In this document: positions 1-8,274 of the stretch, one piece after another
How the letters are laid out: every line of letters begins with the position of its first letter
Numbering within the stretch: position 1 is the first letter of the stretch
Origin: Nitrospirillum pindoramense
GTDB lineage: Bacteria > Pseudomonadota > Alphaproteobacteria > Azospirillales > Azospirillaceae
Length of the DNA: 64,000 bases
Assembly (NCBI RefSeq): GCF_007827955.1
Contig: NZ_VITR01000001.1
Location: 1-64,000 of the forward strand
Direction of reading: 5' to 3'
Notes under the pieces: generated by a model
Databases searched by the model: none
Told to the model about the DNA's origin: nothing
What the model saw: only the letters and a program-made list of their open reading frames with translations
Position numbers and translations under genes: made by a program

Positions 1-447
1 GTCCGAATGTCTCCGCCACGCATCCCATCCTCCTCATCGTCATGAGGAAGCGAATCACGACAGGAACTCAGACGAAAGGGTTTTTCCGCATCCTGCTAGA
101 GCCGACTTGCGTAAAACCAGACGCAGCCAGCTCTCGCTGAGTCTGTCCCACGAGCAGCTTCACGCCCAAAGGCGATTCCACCTTTGGTCGGTCTGCTCCA
201 AGCGTGGCGGCCGCCCGGTGACATGTGCGCCGCGTCACTGAGACGCGGGCGGCCTTTGCCTTAAACCACTGCACGATTGCACTGGACCGGATGCGCCGGG
301 CCGTGGCGGGGGCCAAACCGACCGAACCCGTCCGCGCCGCTGGTCTTTCTTGACATGCGTTCCCTATCGCCAGCCCCTGCACCCAGCCTTTGCGCTGTCG
401 TCCGTGCGGGGGGACGAAACCGTTTTGCCGGATCGAAGGTTTCCACG
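1..447. other. Non-coding stretch upstream of the NodT-family gene
   Basis: No convincing gene is visible here. A perfect 7-bp inverted repeat (TCCTCAT / ATGAGGA, positions 31-37 and 42-48) lies near the left edge. The right-hand part is leader and promoter region for the efflux gene starting at 448; a TTGACA hexamer is present near 349 but no matching -10 is obvious. Open frames on either strand are arginine-rich and look like GC-driven chance frames. Confidence 0.4.
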
Positions 448-1998
448 ATGTCCACGCCGCGCACCCCCGTCGCCCCGTCCTCGGCCGCCCCTCTCCGGCT
501 CCGCCGGCTGGCTGTCGCCTTCCTGCCGCTGATGCTGGCGGCCTGCGCGCTGGACGGGGAAACCCCGGCCGACCCGGCCAAGACCCTGGTGATGCCGTCC
601 AAGTGGGATGCCACGTCCACCCAGGGCGGCGTCGCGGATGGCACGACCAAGACGGTGGCCGTGACCACCGCCGCCGCCGCCTGGCCCAGCACCGACTGGT
701 GGTCGGGTTTCAACTCCCCCGAACTGACCCAGTTGTTGGCCCAGGCGCGGGCCGACAACCCCGACCTGGGGGCCGCCGCCGCCCGTATCGCCCAGGCCGA
801 GGCCCAGGCGGAAATCGCCGGCGCCCCCTTGTGGCCCAGCGTCCAGCTTGGGCTGGGCAGCACCCGCTCCGGCAGCCGTAACATGAAGGGCTCGGCCGCC
901 CGCGGCCTGGCCTCCGTGCCGGCCAGCGACTATGCCAGCAATGTGCACCAGGCGTCGCTTTCCGCCAGCTATGAGATCGACTTCTGGGGCAAGAACCGCG
1001 CCAGCCGCGATTCCGCGCAATTCAGCCTGGACGCCAGCCGTTTCGATAACGAAACAGTTGCCCTGTCGCTCAGCAGCAATGTGGCGTCGACCTATTTCCA
1101 GATCCTGGCGCTGCGGGACCGCTTGGCGGTGGCGCGCGGCAACCTGGAAAATGCCGAGCATGTGCTGTCCTTGATCGAGGCTCGCGTGGCCGCCGGCGCC
1201 GACAGCCAGCTGGATCTGGTGCAGCAGAAATCCATCGTGGCCACCCAGCGCGCCGCCGTGCCGGCCCTGGAACAGCAGGAACGCACGCAGGTGAACGCCC
1301 TGGCCATCCTGCTGGGCCGGGCGCCGGAAGGCTTCACCGTCCAGGGCCGTGGCCTGGCCGACGTGCAGCCCCCGGCCCTGGGCACCGGCGTCCCGGCCGA
1401 ACTGCTGACCCGCCGCCCCGACATCCGCTATGCCGAGGCGCAATTGGCCGCCGCCGGCGCCGACATAACGGTGGCGCGGACCCAGATGCTGCCGTCCGTC
1501 ACCCTGAACGCCAGCACGGGTGTCGAGGCGGCGACCCTGGCCCATCTGGTGAACGCCCCCACCCTGCTGTTCAGCCTGGGTGGCAACCTGGCGCAGAGCC
1601 TGTTCTCCGGCGGGCGGCTGGAGGGCCAGGTGCGCCAGGCGGAAGGCCGGCATCGCGAACTGGCGGAGGATTACCGCAAGGCCGCCCTGTCCGCCCTGTC
1701 CGACGTGGAAAGCGCCGTCTACTCCATCGACCGCTACCAGGACCAGTACAGCCTGCAGAAGGACGCCGTGGCCCAAAGCCAGCGCGCTTTCGAACTGGCG
1801 GAGGACCGCTACAAGGGCGGCCTGACCGATCTGCAGACCCTGCTGGATACCCAGCGCACCCTGCTGTCCACTCAGGACACCCTCGCCCAGGTGAAGCTGT
1901 CGCGGGTGCAGGCCAGTGTCAGCCTGTTCAAGGCGCTGGGCGGCGGCTGGCAGGACGATGGCAGCAGCTTCCTGTCCCAGGCCAAGGCCGCGCGCTGA
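448..1998 (+). CDS. NodT-family efflux outer-membrane lipoprotein (TolC-like)
   Basis: Outer-membrane channel subunit of a tripartite efflux pump. The 516-residue product matches the size of NodT/OprM-type factors. It opens with a basic stretch and a lipoprotein signal ending in a lipobox (LAAC, Cys about residue 33), so it should be lipidated. The body has the two alanine/glutamine-rich helical repeats of the family, including TRRPDIRYAEAQLAAA in the second repeat and RYKGGLTDLQTLLDTQRTLL near the C-terminus. The ATG at 448 is chosen because it has a GAAGG ribosome site and places the signal sequence at the N-terminus; a frame continues upstream to 277 without a signal. No periplasmic adaptor or inner-membrane pump gene adjoins it, so its partner must lie elsewhere. 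Confidence 0.92.
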   Translation: MSTPRTPVAPSSAAPLRLRRLAVAFLPLMLAACALDGETPADPAKTLVMPSKWDATSTQGGVADGTTKTVAVTTAAAAWPSTDWWSGFNSPELTQLLAQARADNPDLGAAAARIAQAEAQAEIAGAPLWPSVQLGLGSTRSGSRNMKGSAARGLASVPASDYASNVHQASLSASYEIDFWGKNRASRDSAQFSLDASRFDNETVALSLSSNVASTYFQILALRDRLAVARGNLENAEHVLSLIEARVAAGADSQLDLVQQKSIVATQRAAVPALEQQERTQVNALAILLGRAPEGFTVQGRGLADVQPPALGTGVPAELLTRRPDIRYAEAQLAAAGADITVARTQMLPSVTLNASTGVEAATLAHLVNAPTLLFSLGGNLAQSLFSGGRLEGQVRQAEGRHRELAEDYRKAALSALSDVESAVYSIDRYQDQYSLQKDAVAQSQRAFELAEDRYKGGLTDLQTLLDTQRTLLSTQDTLAQVKLSRVQASVSLFKALGGGWQDDGSSFLSQAKAAR

Positions 1999-2024
1999 TC
2001 GCCACCCGGCTCGAGTTCAAGGAG

Positions 2025-2061
2025 AACCCGCCCCGGCGCAGGCCAGGGCGGGTTTTCTTTT
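2025..2061 (+). terminator. Rho-independent terminator after the NodT-family gene
   Basis: Perfect 9-bp arms (AACCCGCCC at 2025-2033, GGGCGGGTT at 2046-2054) followed by TTTCTTTT, 27 bp after the NodT stop codon. Confidence 0.9.
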
Positions 2062-2065
2062 GCGC

Positions 2066-2875
2066 CTACGCCTGGGCCGCTTTCGTGGCGGCGCCGACAT
2101 AATCCCACAGGCCCTGGTCGAAGGGCAGGCCGTGACCTTGCGGGTCGCGGTCCAGGGCCTTTTGCCATAGGCCGGCGGTGCGTTGCGCCACCGCCCCGTC
2201 CCCCTGGGTGAAGGCGGCCACCAGGCCCTGCCAGCGCCGGGCGGCCTCCTGGGCTTGCGGATCGGTGGCCGGAATGCCGGCCTGCCGCAAGGCCTGGATG
2301 TCGGCGATCAACTGGGTCCAGGCGCGGGCGCCCTCGGCCGCCGCCGCCTCACTGCCCCGGGGTGTCATCAGGGTGGCGCGTTCCTCGGCCGTGTAGTCCT
2401 CGGCCAGGACGGTGCGCAGGGTTTCAGGCATTGTGTTCATGTCCAATCTCCGGATCAAAGTGCACAGATCATCGACGGAGATCGGGGGGACGTCGGGACG
2501 GGACGTATCCGTGCGGGCCAGGGCCTGCTCCACCAGGTCCAGGCCGGCCTGGGCCGCCGCCAGCCGGCCGCGCCAGAGGGCGGCCTGCACCTCCAGCACG
2601 CGCCGCAGCGACGGGGTGTCGCCGGCCAGGACCCGGGCGATCTCGGCCAGCGACAGGCCCAGGGATTTCAGCGCCTGGATGATACCCAGGCGTTGGAACT
2701 CCCGGGGGCCATACAGCCGCCAGCCCTTGTCCGTGCGCGGCGGGTCCAGCAGGCCCCTGGCCTCATAGACCCGCAGCGCCCGGACGGTCAGCCCGGTGCG
2801 CATGGCCGCTTCCGCCGCCGTCAGCACCGGTTCCGCCATCCGCTTCCTGGCCATGCCGTTCGCCCTTGTGTGCAC
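2066..2875 (-). CDS. MerR-family transcriptional regulator with TipAS-like C-terminal domain
   Basis: DNA-binding regulator of about 260 residues. The N-terminal winged helix-turn-helix is typical of MerR: an AAMRTGLTVRALRVYEARGL segment followed by a GWRLYGPREFQRL stretch and an LGLSLAEIARVL helix. The C-terminal part (roughly 170-265), with RRWQGLVAAFTQGDGAV and a late LWDYVG, resembles the TipAS drug-binding domain, suggesting a small-molecule ligand; the ligand cannot be told. Three in-frame ATGs (2875, 2854, 2839) are possible, and two have nearly the same upstream GGGCGAACG; the later two leave a short leader before the helix-turn-helix and may be right. It converges on the efflux gene across a terminator, so co-regulation is possible but unproven. 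Confidence 0.85.
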   Translation of the reverse strand: MHTRANGMARKRMAEPVLTAAEAAMRTGLTVRALRVYEARGLLDPPRTDKGWRLYGPREFQRLGIIQALKSLGLSLAEIARVLAGDTPSLRRVLEVQAALWRGRLAAAQAGLDLVEQALARTDTSRPDVPPISVDDLCTLIRRLDMNTMPETLRTVLAEDYTAEERATLMTPRGSEAAAAEGARAWTQLIADIQALRQAGIPATDPQAQEAARRWQGLVAAFTQGDGAVAQRTAGLWQKALDRDPQGHGLPFDQGLWDYVGAATKAAQA

Positions 2876-3044
2876 CGTTCGCCCCCGATCATCGTCGATA
2901 AGGGGACGGTGCGGGTATGACCCAAGGTCCGGCTCAAGAGGTTTTTTTTAAGGCCGGCGACCGCCGGCCCCGCAGTGAGCACCGTAGGGCGGAACAAGGA
3001 TAAGCCAAAGGCGCGGATGCGCCTGCCGGCGTTTGAGGAAAAAC

Positions 3045-3830
3045 TTAAAGATAATCCACGGTCAGCGGCGCATGGTCGCTGAAGCGCTGGTCCTTGTAGA
3101 TGGCGGCCCGTTGGGCGGTGGCGGCCACGCCCGGCGTGGCGATCTGGTAATCGATGCGCCAGCCCACGTTCTTGGCCCAGGCCTGGCCCCGGTTGGACCA
3201 CCATGTGTAGCCTTCCTCCCCCACCTCGGGGTATAGGCGGCGATAGACGTCGACCCAGCCCTGCTCATCGAACAGGCGAGACAGCCAGGCGCGCTCCTCC
3301 GGCAGGAAGCCCGAGTTCTTCAGGTTGCCCTTCCAGTTCTTCAGGTCGATCTCCTTGTGGGCGATGTTCCAGTCGCCGCAGATGATGACCTGGCGGCCCG
3401 CCTGGGCCAGGGCCGCCATGTGGGGCAGAAAGCGGTCCATGAAGGCGAACTTGGCGGCCTGCCGATGCTCCCCGCTGGAACCGGAGGGCAGGTAGACCGA
3501 GACGACGGACAGGTTGCCGAACACCGCCTCGACATAGCGGCCCTCGGCGTCGATGTCCTCGATCCCCAGGCCCACGATCACTTGGTCCGGCGCCTTGCGG
3601 CTGTAGAGGCCGACGCCGCTGTAACCTTTCTTTTCCGCGTATTGGAAAAACCCATGATAGGGGGCGCCGGCGGCGTCGCTGGGCGCCAGCATCAGGGGCG
3701 TCATGTCCTCAGCCTGGGCCTTCAGCTCCTGCACGCAGACGATGTCGGCGTCCTGGGCCGCCATCCACTCGAAGAAGCCCTTGGTGGTGGCGGAGCGGAT
3801 GCCGTTCAGGTTGGCGGAGATGATGCGCAT
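3045..3830 (-). CDS. xthA: Exodeoxyribonuclease III (AP endonuclease family)
   Basis: Repairs abasic sites and degrades 3' ends of double-stranded DNA. The 261-residue protein begins MRIISANLNGIRSA, the usual exonuclease III start with the metal-site Asn, followed by the catalytic Glu in VQELKAQ (about residue 35), GDWN in the middle and the C-terminal SDHAP with catalytic Asp-His. Length and motif order match the family exactly. The ATG at 3830 is chosen because it gives this canonical N-terminus; the frame runs further upstream but that extension is unrelated sequence. It follows the cstA-ybdD unit on the same strand but is separated from it by a terminator, so it is probably transcribed separately. 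Confidence 0.95.
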   Translation of the reverse strand: MRIISANLNGIRSATTKGFFEWMAAQDADIVCVQELKAQAEDMTPLMLAPSDAAGAPYHGFFQYAEKKGYSGVGLYSRKAPDQVIVGLGIEDIDAEGRYVEAVFGNLSVVSVYLPSGSSGEHRQAAKFAFMDRFLPHMAALAQAGRQVIICGDWNIAHKEIDLKNWKGNLKNSGFLPEERAWLSRLFDEQGWVDVYRRLYPEVGEEGYTWWSNRGQAWAKNVGWRIDYQIATPGVAATAQRAAIYKDQRFSDHAPLTVDYL

Positions 3831-3854
3831 GCTGGGGCTTTCGTTGGTCGCGGG

Positions 3855-3888
3855 CAAAGAAAGAGGGGGCCCACGTGGGGCCCCCTCT
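3855..3888 (-). terminator. Terminator of the cstA-ybdD transcription unit
   Basis: Read leftward: 11-bp perfect arms (AGAGGGGGCCC at 3862-3872 and its complement at 3878-3888) followed on the minus strand by TTTCTTT. It lies just past the stop codon of the YbdD-like gene. Confidence 0.85.
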
Positions 3889-3909
3889 CGGTAAACAAAT
3901 CGGACGGGT

Positions 3910-4110
3910 TCAGCAACAGCGGCCGACCTTGCCGCTGTATCGCGCCTCCTGCCGTTCGCGGAAGAACGCCTCCCGCGACATGACCGGCTGGTCCGGATGG
4001 TTGAGGCGCCGATGCTCGACATAGCTGTCGTAGTCCGGCAACCCCACCATCAGGTTGGCCATGCGGGCCACCAGCTTGGCGAAGGGAAGGGCTTGCGCCT
4101 GCGCCGCCAT
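3910..4110 (-). CDS. YbdD/YjiX-family small protein (partner of CstA)
   Basis: A 66-residue protein of the YbdD/YjiX (DUF466) family, recognisable from [19 protein letters not shown] and the C-terminal [10 protein letters not shown]. In enterobacteria this small protein is required for activity of the CstA/BtsT transporter. The ATG at 4110 overlaps the upstream cstA stop as TGATG, a translational-coupling arrangement, and confirms the start. The paired double Cys at the C-terminus is a normal family feature. A terminator follows directly, so cstA-ybdD forms a two-gene operon. Confidence 0.93.
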   Translation of the reverse strand: MAAQAQALPFAKLVARMANLMVGLPDYDSYVEHRRLNHPDQPVMSREAFFRERQEARYSGKVGRCC

Positions 4111-6191
4111 CAGTCGTCCCCGGCGGCGATGGCGGCCCCACCCCCGAGGGAGACGGCACCGACCTCGTGCGTCGTGGCGCGCGGGTTGGCCAGGGCCTTG
4201 CGGATGTTCAGCAGGCCGAACACCAGCATGGAAACGACCACGGCCATGAACACCCCGCACAGGGTGGCGTCGACATAATCGTTGGTGATGACCCGGGCCA
4301 TGGCCTCCGTCGTCTTGGCCGGGGCCAGGACCTTGCCGTCGGCCAGGGCGACCGAGAACTTCCTGGCGTGCGCCAGGAAACCCACGGCCGGGTTGTCATC
4401 GAACAGCTTCTGCCAGCCGGCGGTCAGCGTGCAGATGGCCAGCCAGGTGGTGGGCAGGATGGTGATCCAGGCGAACTTCTCCCGCTTCATCTTGAACAGG
4501 ATGACCGTGCCCAGCATCAGGGCGATGGCCGCCAGCATCTGGTTGGAGATGCCGAACAGGGGCCACAGCGTGTTGATGCCACCCAACGGGTCGACCACGC
4601 CCTGGTACAGGAAATAGCCCCAACCGGCGACGGCGATGGCCGTGGCCAGCAGGTTGGCGCCCCAGCTCTGGGTGACGCGCAGGGCCGGCACCGCCGTGCC
4701 CAGCAGGTCCTGGATCATGAAGCGGGCTACGCGGGTGCCGGCGTCGACCGTGGTTAGGATGAACAGGGCCTCGAACAGGATGGCGAAGTGGTACCAGAAG
4801 GCGGTCATGGACTGGCCGCCGACCAGGTTGGACAGGATGGTGGACATGCCCACGGCCAGGGTGGGGGCGCCTCCTGCGCGGCTGAGGATGGTCGATTCGC
4901 CCACGTTCTTGGCCACCTGGGCCAGCTCGTCGGGCGTGATGGCGAAGCCCCAGTTGCCCACCACCTGCGCCGCCTGGTCCACCGTGGTGCCGATGACGCC
5001 GGCGGGGGTGTTCATGGCGAAATAGACGCCCGGGTGAAGCACGCAGGCCGAGATCAGGGCCATGATGGCCACGAAGCTTTCGGCCAGCATGGCGCCGTAG
5101 CCGATCATGCGGGCCTGGGTCTCCGTCTCCAGCATCTTGGGCGTGGTGCCGGAGGAAATCAGGGCGTGGAAGCCCGAGACCGAGCCGCAGGCGATGGTGA
5201 TGAACAGGAAGGGGAACAGCTGGCCGGAGAAGACCGGGCCGCTGCCGTCGACGAAACGGCTGACCGCCGGCATGTGCAACTCGGGCATGACGATCAGGAT
5301 GCCCACGGCCAGCGCGATGATGGTGCCGATCTTCAGGAAGGTTGACAGGTAGTCGCGCGGCGCCAGCAGCAGCCACACCGGCAGGACCGAGGCGATGAAG
5401 CCGTAACCGATCAGCATCAGGGCCAGCGTCTCACCCTTGAAGGTGAAGGCCGCGGCCCAGGCGGGATCCTCCGCCACCCACTGGCCGCCCATGATGCCCA
5501 GCAGCAGCAGGACCAGGCCGATGGCCGACATCTCGCCCACGCGGCCGGGGCGGATGAAACGGCCGTAGACGCCCATCAGCACGGCGATGGGCATGGTGGC
5601 GAAGACGGTGAAGGTGCCCCAGGGGCTGCCGGCCAGGGCCTTGACCACGATCAGCGCCAGCACGGCCAGCAGGATGATCATGATCAGCAGCACGCCGAAC
5701 AGGGCGATGACGCCCGGCACCGTGCCCATCTCGGACTTGATCATGTCGCCCAGGGACCGGCCGTCGCGGCGGGTGGAGGCGAACAGGATGATGAAGTCCT
5801 GTACGGCGCCGGCGAAGACGACGCCGACCAGGATCCACAGGGTACCAGGCAGGTAGCCCATCTGCGCGGCCAGGACAGGACCCACCAGGGGGCCGGCGCC
5901 GGCGATGGCGGCGAAGTGGTGGCCGAACAGCACCCATTTGTCCGTGGGCACATAATCCAGGCCATCGTTATGGCGGATGGCCGGGGTGGCGCGCCCGCCG
6001 TCCAGCTTCAGGGCGACATTGGCGATGTACAGGCTGTAGAAGCGATAGGCGATGGTGTAGGTGCACAGCGCCGCCACAACCACCCACAGCGCGTTGATGC
6101 TTTCGCCGCGCGACAGCGCGACCACGCCCAGCGATCCGGCGCCGACAAGCGCCACGATCAGCCAGACGAGCCGTCCGGCGGTTCCGTTCAT
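4110..6191 (-). CDS. cstA: CstA/BtsT-family carbon-starvation (pyruvate/peptide) transporter
   Basis: Large inner-membrane transporter, 693 residues with more than 15 hydrophobic segments. The family signature is clear: [20 protein letters not shown], then [39 protein letters not shown] and a later [20 protein letters not shown] with [13 protein letters not shown]. CstA/BtsT proteins take up pyruvate and possibly peptides under nutrient limitation. The ATG at 6191 has a strong GGAGG six bases upstream, preferred over an ATG eight codons earlier. It overlaps the YbdD-like gene. Whether the substrate is pyruvate (BtsT-like) or peptides (CstA-like) cannot be decided from sequence. Confidence 0.93.
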   Translation of the reverse strand: MNGTAGRLVWLIVALVGAGSLGVVALSRGESINALWVVVAALCTYTIAYRFYSLYIANVALKLDGGRATPAIRHNDGLDYVPTDKWVLFGHHFAAIAGAGPLVGPVLAAQMGYLPGTLWILVGVVFAGAVQDFIILFASTRRDGRSLGDMIKSEMGTVPGVIALFGVLLIMIILLAVLALIVVKALAGSPWGTFTVFATMPIAVLMGVYGRFIRPGRVGEMSAIGLVLLLLGIMGGQWVAEDPAWAAAFTFKGETLALMLIGYGFIASVLPVWLLLAPRDYLSTFLKIGTIIALAVGILIVMPELHMPAVSRFVDGSGPVFSGQLFPFLFITIACGSVSGFHALISSGTTPKMLETETQARMIGYGAMLAESFVAIMALISACVLHPGVYFAMNTPAGVIGTTVDQAAQVVGNWGFAITPDELAQVAKNVGESTILSRAGGAPTLAVGMSTILSNLVGGQSMTAFWYHFAILFEALFILTTVDAGTRVARFMIQDLLGTAVPALRVTQSWGANLLATAIAVAGWGYFLYQGVVDPLGGINTLWPLFGISNQMLAAIALMLGTVILFKMKREKFAWITILPTTWLAICTLTAGWQKLFDDNPAVGFLAHARKFSVALADGKVLAPAKTTEAMARVITNDYVDATLCGVFMAVVVSMLVFGLLNIRKALANPRATTHEVGAVSLGGGAAIAAGDD

Positions 6192-6491
6192 TCCGTTTCC
6201 TCCCAAGTATCCCACACCCCAGCCCGGGCGAAGGGGGTACCCCGAATTCTCTTAAACCGTGAACCTCTGTCCGGCACGCCGTGACGGGGGTCCAGACGGG
6301 GCTTTGCAGTGCCACGCCAGGGCTAACAGCCTTGATATTACAGGATCGTTTGCTGCTTGGACAGGGGCGGCCCTCAGGGTTTGGCACCCGTTGGGTGGTC
6401 CGTCTTTGTGCGCTGCAGTAAAGGATTTGTTCATAGTTAAGAGCGATAACAGGAGGGCAACTTGGTTGCGTTTTCCTCCCTTTTAAACTCG

Positions 6492-6525
6492 ACCCCGGCG
6501 CCTTTGAGGCTGCCGGGGTTTTTTA
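6492..6525 (+). terminator. Plus-strand terminator without an upstream gene
   Basis: ACCCCGGC (6492-6499) pairs with GCCGGGGT (6512-6519); an inner GCCT/AGGC pair extends the stem, and TTTTTTATT follows. No plus-strand gene lies between it and position 6192. Confidence 0.75.
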
Positions 6526-6560
6526 TTGCGCCGTGCGCTGGCGCCCTTTGCTGCGGTGGC

Positions 6561-6606
6561 GAGAAAACAAAAACGGCCCCGCCTGGCTGAGCAGGCGGGG
6601 CCGTTT
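6561..6606 (-). terminator. Terminator of the first SCPU-domain gene
   Basis: Perfect 15-bp arms at 6571-6585 and 6592-6606, loop GCTGAG. The minus strand continues TTTTTGTTTTC, so it ends the gene whose stop is at 6634. T residues on the other side could make it bidirectional. Confidence 0.9.
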
Positions 6607-6633
6607 TGCTTGTGCGCTGGTGTGGCTGGCGGC

Positions 6634-7095
6634 TCACTTGCCCTGGATGGTGATGGTGAGGGTGTCGGTGTAGCTGCCGGCGATGGCCTGGGCGTTGGCG
6701 GGGACGGTGACGGCGACGGTGGCGGTCTTGTTGAACTGGGCGGAGGAGCGGACGACGTTGACGCTGCTGCCGCTGGACTGGCCGTCGTAGATGGGGGTGT
6801 AGCTGATGGGCTGGGCGCCGGTGGCGTTGGACTTCAGGGTGCCGCCGTTGGCGGAGGTGACGCTGATCTGGTAGCCGGCGCCGTCGTTGCAAGTCTCGAC
6901 CACGCTGCCGACGGTGACGGCGTTGGAGCCGGAGAGGATGTTCAGCTGGGCGCCGGCGTCGGTGACGGCCACGGTGCAGGTCTGGGCGACGGTGCTGTTC
7001 AGCTGGATGGTGCCCGAGGCGCTGGCGGCGGCGAAGGCGGGGGCGGCGGCCAGGGAAGCGACGGCGATCAGGGCGGCGGCGGCGAAGCGGGTCAT
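6634..7095 (-). CDS. Secreted pilin-like protein, spore coat U (SCPU)-like domain, copy 1
   Basis: A 153-residue exported protein: signal peptide about residues 1-23 ending AFA, then one beta-rich domain with two cysteines (QTCTVAV and ETCNDGAGY) that likely form a disulphide, and a C-terminal strand GSYTDTLTITIQGK typical of SCPU/fimbrial-like domains. Such proteins normally assemble by chaperone-usher donor-strand exchange, but no chaperone or usher gene is adjacent. The start at 7095 gives the signal peptide and has AGGAA upstream. The next gene is a close paralogue with the same domain boundaries and the same CCGATAGGA leader motif, so the pair arose by tandem duplication. Function as a surface fibre is an inference. 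Confidence 0.8.
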   Translation of the reverse strand: MTRFAAAALIAVASLAAAPAFAAASASGTIQLNSTVAQTCTVAVTDAGAQLNILSGSNAVTVGSVVETCNDGAGYQISVTSANGGTLKSNATGAQPISYTPIYDGQSSGSSVNVVRSSAQFNKTATVAVTVPANAQAIAGSYTDTLTITIQGK

Positions 7096-7205
7096 GACGG
7101 TGGTTCCTATCGGTTCGGCTGGGCTTGTTGCCCGTTTGCTTGATGGGAGAGGTAACAGCAAACGGGGGGCCAGAACCGGGACCGCGCCGGGCTTATTTGT
7201 TAACG

Positions 7206-7235
7206 CATTGATAAGGTTAATATATCTTATCAATG
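7206..7235. promoter_or_regulatory. AT-rich inverted repeat, candidate operator
   Basis: CATTGATAAG (7206-7215) and CTTATCAATG (7226-7235) are perfect 10-bp arms around an AT-rich 10-base spacer, about 110-140 bp upstream of copy 1. In this GC-rich sequence such a block stands out and suits a dimeric regulator or a promoter element. The binding protein is unknown. Confidence 0.45.
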
Positions 7236-7357
7236 CCGGCCGGGCTTGTCGGGCGCGGCAGCCCAACCCTTGCGTTCCGCAGTGGGTGGAAGGTCAGGAA
7301 CGCAAGCGAATCAATGCATTAGGATTTGCCGTTCGCCAGGGTCGGCCCGGACGCACG

Positions 7358-7387
7358 AAAGGGCGCCCCGGCCGGGGGCGCCCCTTT
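7358..7387 (-). terminator. Hairpin downstream of the second SCPU-domain gene
   Basis: AAAGGGCGCCCC (7358-7369) pairs with GGGGCGCCCCTTT (7375-7387) with one bulge. The minus strand ends in TTT only, so termination may be weak. Confidence 0.6.
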
Positions 7388-7410
7388 GGCACGACGAAGA
7401 AGGGGTCGGC

Positions 7411-7869
7411 TTACTTGCCGGCGATGGTGATGGTCAGGGTGTCGGCGTAGCTGCCGGCGATGGCCTGGGCGTTGGCCGGGACGGTCACGGACACGGCGGC
7501 GGTCTTGTTGAACTGGGCGCCGGAGCGGGTGACGGCGAAGCTGGAGCCCGAGCCGCTGGTGCCGTCGTAGGACGTGGTGTAGCTGATGGCCTGGGCGCCG
7601 GTGGCGCTGGACTTCAGGGTGCCGTTGTTGGCCGAGGCGACGGTGATGGTGTAGCCGGCGCCGTCGTTGCAGTTCTCGACCACGCTGCCGACCGCCACGT
7701 TGCTGGAGCCGGACAGGATGTTCAGGGTGGCGCCGGCATCGGTCACCGCCACGGTGCAGGTCTGCGCGACGGTGCCGCTGAGCCGGATGCTGCCCGACGT
7801 GTCGGCCAGGGCCGGGGCGGAGATCAGGGCGGCGACAAGGGCGGAGGCGGCGGCAATGCGGCGGATCAT
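7411..7869 (-). CDS. Secreted pilin-like protein, spore coat U (SCPU)-like domain, copy 2
   Basis: A 152-residue paralogue of the preceding gene. It has a signal peptide (MIRRIAAASALVAALISAPALA), the same two cysteines (QTCTVAV, ENCNDGAGY) and the same C-terminal strand GSYADTLTITIAGK; most differences lie in the middle of the domain (SYDGTSGSGSSFAV). The start at 7869 is set by the signal peptide and an AGGAC motif in the shared CCGATAGGA leader. Each copy has its own terminator, so they are probably expressed separately. The two may be alternative subunits of one surface structure; no usher or chaperone is nearby. Confidence 0.8.
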   Translation of the reverse strand: MIRRIAAASALVAALISAPALADTSGSIRLSGTVAQTCTVAVTDAGATLNILSGSSNVAVGSVVENCNDGAGYTITVASANNGTLKSSATGAQAISYTTSYDGTSGSGSSFAVTRSGAQFNKTAAVSVTVPANAQAIAGSYADTLTITIAGK

Positions 7870-8274
7870 GGCGGTAAGTCCTATCGGTTCGGGGTGGGCT
7901 TTGCCCATTTGGTTCATGTCCCGTTATAAGCACGAGGCATGCCAATTTTCACCGAATCGCCATGAATGTATTAATTTCAATTAACTAACATGATGCATCG
8001 CGTGGGTGTCGCGGTGCTGTCCTACGATGCGATGCAGAATTTCACCTTTTGCACTGCGATACGCATCGCGCCTTTTGAATAGTTCGGTGACCAAAGCATT
8101 GCATAATGCAAACAATCCTCGAACCCCAACCTGGCTTCCTCATTACGCAGCCTTATGGACTTCGTTGGGTGAACCACTTGGTCGCTGATTGATTCATCTC
8201 AAGGACGCTGAGCGCGGGCTTCGGTACCTCAACGGCACTGCCCGTCTCGACAGGCGCCAGGGAGGAGAACGCCC
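7870..8274. other. Intergenic region rich in short inverted repeats
   Basis: No gene is supported. It holds TTAATT/AATTAA around 7970-7983, TGCATCGC (7994-8001) with its complement GCGATGCA (8029-8036), a further GCATCGCG at 8063-8070, and TTGCAT-A-ATGCAA at 8099-8111. The region is AT-richer than its surroundings and separates the SCPU genes from the small Rmf-like gene; it probably carries both promoters. Confidence 0.45.

Larger units (their letters stand above)
6192..6633. other. Intergenic region with two strong terminator-like hairpins
   Basis: Contains the upstream region of cstA (leftward) and the 3' region of the first pilin-like gene. No coding frame is convincing. A plus-strand terminator at 6492-6525 has no gene in front of it, so an untranslated plus-strand transcript may end there. 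A small imperfect hairpin (GCAAC / GTTGC, with GAGG / CCTC outside) lies around 6452-6480. Confidence 0.5.
7096..7410. other. Gap between the two SCPU-domain genes, with an AT-rich palindrome
   Basis: Holds the leader of copy 1, a 10-bp perfect inverted repeat at 7206-7235, and the terminator of copy 2 at 7358-7387. No coding potential is seen. Confidence 0.5.

Noticed and set aside
68-382. Possible minus-strand gene at the left edge
   Set aside because: Some stretches look protein-like near its end, but there is no ribosome site or known family and the first half is arginine-rich; not supported.
364-1776. Long minus-strand open frame opposite the NodT gene
   Set aside because: It is rich in Gly, Arg, His and Gln with no motif, a GC-driven shadow of the efflux gene.
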